Of a DNA stretch of 64,000 bases, positions 57,576-64,000 are shown one piece after another. This DNA is from Echria macrotheca (lineage: Eukaryota; Ascomycota; Sordariomycetes; Sordariales; Schizotheciaceae). Position numbers and translations under genes: made by a program. The stretch spans positions 620,001 through 684,000 of the forward strand of contig MU839839.1 of NCBI GenBank assembly GCA_030411725.1, written 5' to 3'. The notes beneath the pieces were generated by a model. It was not told where the DNA came from. It saw only the letters and a program-made list of their open reading frames with translations, and ran no database searches. Every line of letters starts with the position of its first letter. The first letter of the stretch is position 1.

Positions 57576-59845
57576 ATGACGATAAAACAAGACGACGAAG
57601 ACATAAGCATGACTCAAAAATCTGTCGAGGAAGAAGAAGAAGATGAAGAGAACGAAGAGAACGAAGAGAGCGACGAGGAGTTGGGGTGGTGGGACAGGAC
57701 GACGGCTGAGATCGCGTCGATCGCGTCGGACGAGCTGCACGAGACGCGCCCGAACCGGTGGACCGGCACCGCGGCCGAGTGGACCGCTGCGACGCGCGAG
57801 GAGCGGCGCGCGTGGGCCGGCATCGAGGAGGAGCGGCGCGGCGATCTGGCGGCGCATTTGTTTAATGCTTTTGCGCTGGGGGCTGCTGCGACGGGGCGGA
57901 GGAAGAGGAAACGGGGGGTTTGGGAGGGGCCGGAGGAGGAGGAGGATGAGGGGGAGGGTGAGGGGGGTGGGGATGAGGTAGGTTCTTTTTTTGGCTGTGT
58001 TATCCTATGGTTTATTTTGGTTTATGTGTTTTGGCTTATCCTGGAGTTTGCGTGCGGTGTATGTTATTGTGGATGTTGACGGGTTTGCATGCGGTGGGTG
58101 GTGGTTTTTGACGAGTGTCAAGCTTGCAGTTTGCGATGCAATATTTTAGAGGTGCTCAGTTTTGCGCGGCTACCTATACATTCATCTTCACTTTGATACA
58201 GAAAAACTAACACAACCCACAGACACCAAACCACAAGAGAAGAAAATGGGCACCCGACCGCAACTGGACGGCCTGGCCGCTTCCGCCTCGCGAGGTGCCC
58301 CCCGGCGGACAGCAGAAATGGTCGAGCACCAACCTCGAGGAGGAAGTCTCCGCCGTGATGCTACGCTTCGCAACGCGGCGCTTCAGAAAAGAACAGCAAC
58401 GGCATAAAGCCATGAAAAAGGAAGCGGTCGACTCGATCGAAACACCCATGAACCTGTCGTCCCCCTCTCACATCGACACCGACACCGACTCTGAGTCCGG
58501 ATCCGAGTCATCACCAGCACCAGAAACAGCAAGAGACACCAACAACGAAAAGGAGAAAAAGGAGGAGGAAGAAGAAGACGGATCAACAACACCCGTCCCC
58601 GCCACGGATGATGACCTCTCCTATTCCCTCCTCCGCCCCGTCGCAAGACGGATCCTCGACCGTCTCGACGCCACCCTCACCGTGCTACATAACACGCGCG
58701 TTGCCGCGCTTGGCTCGGTGTCCGAGGAATCGAGCGAGGCCGAGAAAGAAGGAGGAGAAAAAGAAAAGGAGCGCGGGCGCGGGAAACCAGGCCGGCCGCG
58801 CAACGTCTCGTCGTCGGGGCGCGATCTGCCATCCTCCAAGCTGCTACCGCGCGAGGGCGAGACGCACGGCGAGATGATGGTGCGGCTGGCGCGGAGGCAG
58901 AAGCGGCGGATGCCGGAGCATCTCGGCCGGACGGCGCAGACGGAGGACGAGGTTTGGGAGCGTCGGAGTCGGAGTCGGTCGCGGAGTCGGAAGCCCGCGC
59001 CGACGGACGAGAATATCGCGCGTATGGGGCTCCGGGATTGGAGGGATGTGGTTGGGGCGGCGGCGCTCGCGGGGTTTGCGCCTAAAGTCCTGGCGAGGGC
59101 TGCGCAGCGGTGTGCGACGCTTTTTGGGGAAGGGATGAGTCTGGTTGAGCTGCCCGAGGCGAAGTGGGATGCTGAAGGGGCGGCGCGGATGACTACGACG
59201 GTGTATACGCCTGGGGTGGTTGGGCTGGAGTCGGACGACGAGTCGGATGATGAAGGGGCGGCGGTTGAGAGGGAGATGGAATTGCGACGTGCTGTGAGTC
59301 GGCAGTCGAGCCTGCGGTTGACGAGTTTTTCGCCTGGTGATGAGGAGGAGGAAAGGGAGGAAGAAGAAGACGCCGGCGGCGGGGAGGGGTCCTCGGCGAA
59401 GAAACAACGGTCTGCTTCTGCTACGCCGGCCTCGGCGGGAAGGGCAGGAGGAGGAGAGAGAACGCGGTGGGAGTACTTTTGCCCGCATAAGTCGTGTCGG
59501 CGCGCCGTGACCCCTTTCACGCGGAAGAGCAACCTCGGTCGGCATCTGAAGGACGTACACGGGGAGGAGAAGCCGGCGGTGTCGGTAACGCCCGAGCTGC
59601 GGGGTGGTGGTGCGGCGAAGAAGGACGACGAGCTCCCGCCGGAGTTCAACGAGATGGTCGGGGGTGTGCATCGCGATCTGTTCTTGCAGCCGATCAAGCC
59701 GCAGCCGGGCTGGCGGGGGAAGGATGTGAAGATGGTGCGGACGCGGAAGAGCGTGGGCAAGTATCGATCACGGCAGCCAGCGGCGGCGGTGGTGACGAGG
59801 TCGAGGAGACAGCGGCTGCAGCGGGAATCTTCTTCGGATTCTTAG
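57576..59845 (+). CDS. RRN9: Rrn9-domain protein with C2H2-type zinc finger (Pol I initiation factor-like)
   Basis: Rrn9 is part of the upstream activation factor of RNA polymerase I, which acts at the rDNA promoter. The exons are 57576-57977 and 58223-59845, with a 245-nt intron, giving 674 residues. The Rrn9-type signature is split by the intron: ELHETRPNRWTG (53-64), DLAAHLFNAFAL (90-101), then WAPDRNWTAWPLPPREVP (143-160). The arms are acidic and Ser-rich. Near the C-terminus is C554-x4-C559-x15-H575-x4-H580, a C2H2-like finger with NLGRHLKDVHG, followed by an Arg-rich end. The splice join was chosen because it restores the W..WPL block in phase; the long intron is the weakest part of the model. 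A Pol I role is inferred from the domain; it fits the nucleolar NOP7 neighbour. Confidence 0.82.
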
Positions 59846-60102
59846 GAGGATATGAAGAAGGTTGCGTTGAGTTGAATGTAGGTTATTTAACTGTATAATT
59901 GTATTGATTACCAGCCGCAAGGAAGAGAGGCATCCCGTAATATTATTTGGAAAACATCCATGCCCCTTTTCCAAACTACTTGCACTATTTTAACCCCCTT
60001 TCCCCTATACATAATCGCACCTGATGCCTTGGAACCATCCGGTATGTGATTTAGACTTGAGTGTCTTGGAGGGTTACTAGTTTCAGTGTAAACAAACCCC
60101 CT

Positions 60103-60930
60103 TCACTCAGTCCTCCCCTCCCCTTTATCAGTTCCAGCCTTCTCCTTCTCAGCAAACTGCCGCTCCACTTCCCCCGCAAACTCCCCAATACTCTCAAACC
60201 TCCACCCAAACCCGACCTCGCCCCGTTCCTGCAACTCTTTTAAATCGCCCCCAATCCCATACCCATCCTCCGTATCCCCTCCCCGCGAAATCCACACACT
60301 CGGCAGACCCAGCTTTTTCGCGGGGACATGGTCCGCCGTCAGCCCCCGCGCAACATGCAACAACTCGCCCCTTTCCCAGTCCACCCCGAAATCCCGCTTG
60401 GCATGCTCAAAGAGGTAGTGGAAATTGTTGAGGGAGGGCTTGTAGCTCCCTATACTCTGGGCCGTGTACACGCCGTCGAATTGTACCGGAGAGAGGTTAT
60501 CCCGGACCGCGCCGGCGATGTTGGCATCGTCCACGTTGCTGAGGATGATGAGGCGGTAGTGTTGTTTGAGAGATAAAAGGCCGGGGATGGTGTCGGGGAA
60601 GGCGGTCCAGCGGCTGGGGCCGGTTGCGATTCTTTCGGCGGCGGGGGGGAGGGAGGGGTGGGAAGATAAGGGGAGGTCGGCTTCGGCGGCGAGGAGACGG
60701 AAGGACTCCGAGAGGTTGGCGTCGTAGGGGAGGGTGGGTTCGGTTGCCCAGAGGTGTTCGCTGTGGACGTTGAAGCGGTCGAGCGCGAGGGAGGGGGATG
60801 AAGTCCAGGGGTGGGTTGAGGGGAGGAGGGTGAGGAGGGGGTGTAGGTCCGAGAGGAGGCCGGTTTCCCAGTCTAGGAGGGTGCCGTAGCAGTCGAAGGA
60901 GAGGGCTTTGAAGGTTGTTAGGTCTTTCAT
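60103..60930 (-). CDS. HAD-superfamily hydrolase, haloacid dehalogenase type II-like
   Basis: The protein has 275 residues in one exon. The HAD core is complete. Motif I is SFDCYGTLLDWE with nucleophile Asp13, motif II LIILSNVDDAN with Ser131-Asn132, motif III Lys164 in GSYKPSLNNF, and motif IV VARGLTADHVPAKKLGL. The YGTLLDW form of motif I and the GSYKP motif are typical of 2-haloacid dehalogenase-like (type II) enzymes, with the helical cap between motifs I and II. Fungal members are seldom tested; the substrate may be another small acid or phosphate ester. Motif IV has T-A-D where many relatives carry a His-Asp pair. It converges on the Rrn9-domain gene, with 257 bp between stops. The tail (~30 residues) is charged. 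Confidence 0.9.
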   Translation of the reverse strand: MKDLTTFKALSFDCYGTLLDWETGLLSDLHPLLTLLPSTHPWTSSPSLALDRFNVHSEHLWATEPTLPYDANLSESFRLLAAEADLPLSSHPSLPPAAERIATGPSRWTAFPDTIPGLLSLKQHYRLIILSNVDDANIAGAVRDNLSPVQFDGVYTAQSIGSYKPSLNNFHYLFEHAKRDFGVDWERGELLHVARGLTADHVPAKKLGLPSVWISRGGDTEDGYGIGGDLKELQERGEVGFGWRFESIGEFAGEVERQFAEKEKAGTDKGEGRTE

Positions 60931-61847
60931 TTTTGTGATATTTTTTGTTTTTTTGTTTTCTATAGCTGTCGCTGTTGAAGTGTAGGTATGGAGTTGGACG
61001 GAGAGAATGTTCTTGGATGAGGAGGGGTAATAAGGCAGTTGAGATGGGATCTTGAGGTGAGATATCGTTGTTCTTTTGGTTGAGATTCTTTCTTGGATTG
61101 TTACAGTAAGCAGATGGACACTTCTCAGAAATATACCGACATCAACTCTTCTCTTGAGATGGATGCCTTTTATATTCGTGTTGTATCACAACAATGTCCA
61201 AAGGATCGCCAGGTGTGGGGTTCCCTATGTCACCTGGAGGGCGCACACCACCACACTACTTCCTCCTTGCTTGTGGTTACGTTACTAAATTAGTGAAAAA
61301 GTGAATGTTGTGCGAACGAAATCCGAGCCCGGACTTATCTGGTATTCTAATTGGTATGGTTATCGGATACTCAGAAGAAGAGAGCCACGTTAGAGCGGAG
61401 GTACGGAGTACAAGTACTTATATCCAAATCCGGTTCGCCGAGCGACGCTCTCACTGCTCAGTGGCTCTGTTCGGCCAGCCAATGACGGAAGGTCTTGCCA
61501 ATAAATGCATAGAAAAATGACGAAACTCAATCGGGTGAGATCTTTGGTTTTTTTTTGGTGTTCGGCGAGTAAAGTTACGTAGCGGACGTCACCAAGGGCG
61601 TGGGATCACCAGAGAATGCGGGGATCACCACGCAGCGGCTCTCACTTATTTTCAATGTTCGTCCGACAATACGCAATGGACCATTAGCATCATCGGATTC
61701 CCGAATCATCGAATTCATCTGCCGCATGACTCGGCAGGTATCAAAGTTACCGTGACTAAAAACCCAGGTACATATGGTTGCTCCCTCATCTTCCGCGGTC
61801 GCGCTTGCCAGACTAGGCAGATCTTGGGCAGAATTTTCACCCCGTCA
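60931..61847. other. Intergenic, promoter of the HAD gene
   Basis: It lies between two minus-strand genes and contains the HAD gene promoter and the 3' UTR of the TPR gene. Short frames show no features; a run of nine T lies near 61545. Confidence 0.5.
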
Positions 61848-64000
61848 TCACTCGTTCAGTCTTCTCGTCTGGTCAACCCCAAGCCTCCTGCCCAGATCCT
61901 CAACCCTCCGCAGCTCCTCATCCTGCCCGTGCTGATACTTCTCTCCGACCCTGTCCTGATACCCCGCCAGCGCCTTTCGGTACCATATCACCGCCTGGTC
62001 TTCCCTCTCCATCTCCGTGAGAATCTCGGCCAGATCCAACATAGCCGCCAAACTCTCGTCGTCCTTCGGCCCCAGTTCCATCTCGAAGCCTCTCGCCGCC
62101 TCGTCCTGGTACGCAATTGCGTCTTCAAGATCACCCAGTGCGGCCTTGACGCTCGCCAAGAAACCCAATGTCCTCAACATTTCGATCTGTGCTTCGGCGC
62201 GTTCGCCACCAGCCACGGCCATGCTCCCGCCGGCAGCACCGGCAGCAACATGAGTCCTCCTCAACGCCTTGAATCCCGAAAGCGCACGTTCTCCAACCTC
62301 TAGGGCCTGGCGTAGGTCCCCTATCCTCCTCCGAACCCTCGCAATCTGTCTCATGGCCCGCAGCCTATCAAGCTGCACCTGGAGGGTATCCGACATGGCG
62401 GGAAACGAAGTCAGGATGCGTTCCCACGTTACCAGGGCATTTGCAAAGTCGCCCATTCTCTCATGTATCGCGGCAATCCGAAGCAAGGCGCTGTGACAGA
62501 ACCGCCTATCGTCCGTGCTCTCGACGAGCTTGGTCGAAAGCCGCAAGGCCTGTTCGTTATTTGCGAGCGCGAAGTGTGCGCTGGCGAGCGACGAAATGGC
62601 CATGTGCTTGACCTCGACAATACTTGGTGGCCCTCCGGCCGGTTCATCACCCTCGGCAGCGGCCGGAGGTCTGGAGCTCTCAGGAAGAAACGCCTCGTAA
62701 TCAGTGATGAATTCGAGGACTTGCTCGTACAGCGCTATCGCCTCGCTGTACTCATGCTCAGCCAGGTGGACATGGGCGATCCGCTCCAGCAGGGCGATAG
62801 CCAGAGGGGGGTCGACGTCGAGCATCTTTTTGACCTGTTCGCGGCGGGTGTGGAGCTCAGCCACGGCTGTATTTTGGGCCAGCGAGAGGTGGTACGACGC
62901 CGAGAGCTCTTCGGTGACGCGGTTAACCAGCCAGTGGCTAGCCGGCAGCAGTGCGCGAGCCTCCTCGAGGAGAGGTTGATACCATTCGATGGCTTCGTCG
63001 GCTTGTATGTTCCGCAGGTGGATCGATGCGATGCGCCTCCGGGCTACGAGACGGACTTCGCCTGTCACTTCCGCACCCGCGGCCGCGTCCTCGGGTATGG
63101 CGAGGAATCGCTCTGTCCAGGCAATACAGGCCTCACGCTGGTCGAGCTGCCATGTCAAACGACTGAGCTGGTTCAAGATGTAGCTCATGGTCGGGTCGCT
63201 GTCGGAGAGATTCTGTTCGCGAATCTTGATCACTTTTTGGTACCAGTCGATGGCTTCAACCGTGCTACCCGACAAATCGCAGACCTTGGCCAAATGTTCA
63301 ATGGCCACGAGCCTTTTCGGATCCGCCGGCTTCGAGTGCGCCTCGTGGATGACGATGCATTTTCGGAGATGCTTGAGCGCCTCAGGGTAGTTCCTCAGCA
63401 GGGTATGGCAGGTCGCCAGTTCGTCCAGCAGATTCGCGGCTGCTGTTGGGGGCTGCGTTTGTTGGCGGCCCTGAATAGCCTCAAGTGCCATCTCATAATA
63501 TGGGATGGCCTCTTCCCATTTTCCCATGTTCGAGAAACAGACAGCTAGCTGTTGAGCGGCGCGCGTTGTTCCCGAGAACGTCCGGCCGTACTTCTCCTCC
63601 CGTCCCCGGATAACGTCTTTCAGGAGCTCAGCGGCCCTCTCATAGCTCCCCACGTTTGCACACGCGATGGCCAGACTGAACTTGGACGCCAATGTCATCT
63701 GATGGGTTGGTCCCCGGATCCTTGCACGGGCAGCCAGGACCTGTTCGTGGAGGCTGATGCCTTGGCTCTCCATTCCCGAGTCCACCATAACCTTCGCGAG
63801 ATGGAACTGGGCTCCCAGTGTGGAGTCGTGGGTGCTACCGAGCTTTACCGTGTATCCCCGAACCGCTTTCTGAAGCATGACAATCGCCTCCGGGTAGTTC
63901 TGGAAGGCCGGGGACGCATATACACATCCCATCGACATCTGGGTCGCAGATATGGACGGATGGTTTGCCGGGAGATTGGCCTCTCTGTCCGACAAGACCT
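61848..64000 (-). CDS. TPR-repeat protein, kinesin-light-chain-like array (5' partial)
   Basis: The frame is open to the right edge, so the start lies outside the window; about 716 residues are visible. They form an almost continuous array of tetratricopeptide units of roughly 42 residues. Examples are AIVMLQKAVRGYTVKLG, AIPYYEMALEAIQGR, ALKHLRKCIVIHEAHS and AIDWYQKVIKIREQNLSDSDPTMSYILNQLS. Further units are AIALYEQVLEF, ALVTWERILTSFP and AVIWYRKALAGYQDRVG. The pairing of helix-forming units with G.[ED]H.. or SDPT loops is of the kinesin light chain (TPR_12) style. In filamentous fungi such arrays often form the C-terminal sensor of NB-ARC or patatin/nucleoside-phosphorylase NLR-like proteins, but they also occur alone. 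The N-terminal effector or nucleotide-binding part, if any, cannot be seen. The stop is at 61848, after VEDLGRRLGVDQTRRLNE. Confidence 0.9.
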   Translation of the reverse strand, partial: VLSDREANLPANHPSISATQMSMGCVYASPAFQNYPEAIVMLQKAVRGYTVKLGSTHDSTLGAQFHLAKVMVDSGMESQGISLHEQVLAARARIRGPTHQMTLASKFSLAIACANVGSYERAAELLKDVIRGREEKYGRTFSGTTRAAQQLAVCFSNMGKWEEAIPYYEMALEAIQGRQQTQPPTAAANLLDELATCHTLLRNYPEALKHLRKCIVIHEAHSKPADPKRLVAIEHLAKVCDLSGSTVEAIDWYQKVIKIREQNLSDSDPTMSYILNQLSRLTWQLDQREACIAWTERFLAIPEDAAAGAEVTGEVRLVARRRIASIHLRNIQADEAIEWYQPLLEEARALLPASHWLVNRVTEELSASYHLSLAQNTAVAELHTRREQVKKMLDVDPPLAIALLERIAHVHLAEHEYSEAIALYEQVLEFITDYEAFLPESSRPPAAAEGDEPAGGPPSIVEVKHMAISSLASAHFALANNEQALRLSTKLVESTDDRRFCHSALLRIAAIHERMGDFANALVTWERILTSFPAMSDTLQVQLDRLRAMRQIARVRRRIGDLRQALEVGERALSGFKALRRTHVAAGAAGGSMAVAGGERAEAQIEMLRTLGFLASVKAALGDLEDAIAYQDEAARGFEMELGPKDDESLAAMLDLAEILTEMEREDQAVIWYRKALAGYQDRVGEKYQHGQDEELRRVEDLGRRLGVDQTRRLNE

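Noticed and set aside
58621..59760. 379-codon open frame on the minus strand
   Set aside because: It is antisense to the Rrn9-domain gene, composed mostly of Ser/Arg/Pro, with no recognisable motif.
62463..63548. 361-codon plus-strand frame opposite the TPR gene
   Set aside because: It has no domain and mirrors the TPR coding sequence; the minus strand carries regular TPR units.

Overview
The window is nuclear DNA of a filamentous ascomycete. It most resembles a Sordariomycete, possibly near Sordariales/Chaetomiaceae, but genus and species cannot be fixed from sequence alone. Genes are monocistronic. They carry short introns (mostly 45-80 nt) with GTATGT/GTAAGT-like donors, CTAAC/CTGAT-like branch sites and CAG/TAG acceptors. 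Codon third positions are rich in G/C, and the proteins have the long disordered Ser/Pro/Ala-rich arms common in Pezizomycotina. All exon joins below were read by eye from splice signals and frame; no transcript data were available.

Left part (1-22.8 kb): the 3' part of a Rok1-type DEAD-box helicase (+), a proline-rich SPRY-domain protein (-), a six- or seven-exon vacuolar Ca2+/H+ exchanger of the VCX1 type (-), a small four-helix membrane protein (-), a Kin4-type protein kinase (-), the GPI-inositol acyltransferase Gwt1 (-), a disordered protein with a short conserved BTB-like tail (+), and a divergent P-loop protein (+).

Middle (22.8-45 kb): two gene-poor stretches of about 8.5 and 12.1 kb flank a single gene, a family-2 glycosyltransferase (-) that uses a GC-AG intron. 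I see no believable genes, tRNAs or transposon proteins in these stretches, and by eye they are not AT-rich like RIP-mutated repeats.

Right part (45-64 kb): genes are closely packed. They are a disordered conserved protein (+), a five-exon amidase with a 17-nt exon (+), a Clr5-domain protein with an internal duplication (+), the GPI-transamidase subunit PIG-U/Gab1 (-), the 60S biogenesis factor Nop7/pescadillo (+), an Rrn9-domain protein with a zinc finger (+), a type II HAD hydrolase (-) and a TPR-array protein cut by the right edge (-).

Two functional themes recur. Three genes concern the nucleolus (ROK1, NOP7, RRN9-like; the last two are in tandem), and two act in the ER GPI-anchor pathway (GWT1, PIG-U). 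PIG-U and NOP7 share a 294-bp divergent promoter. The most unusual observations are a candidate 3-nt microexon in the VCX1-like gene, the duplicated domain in the Clr5 protein, and the possible NLR-type TPR gene at the right edge.
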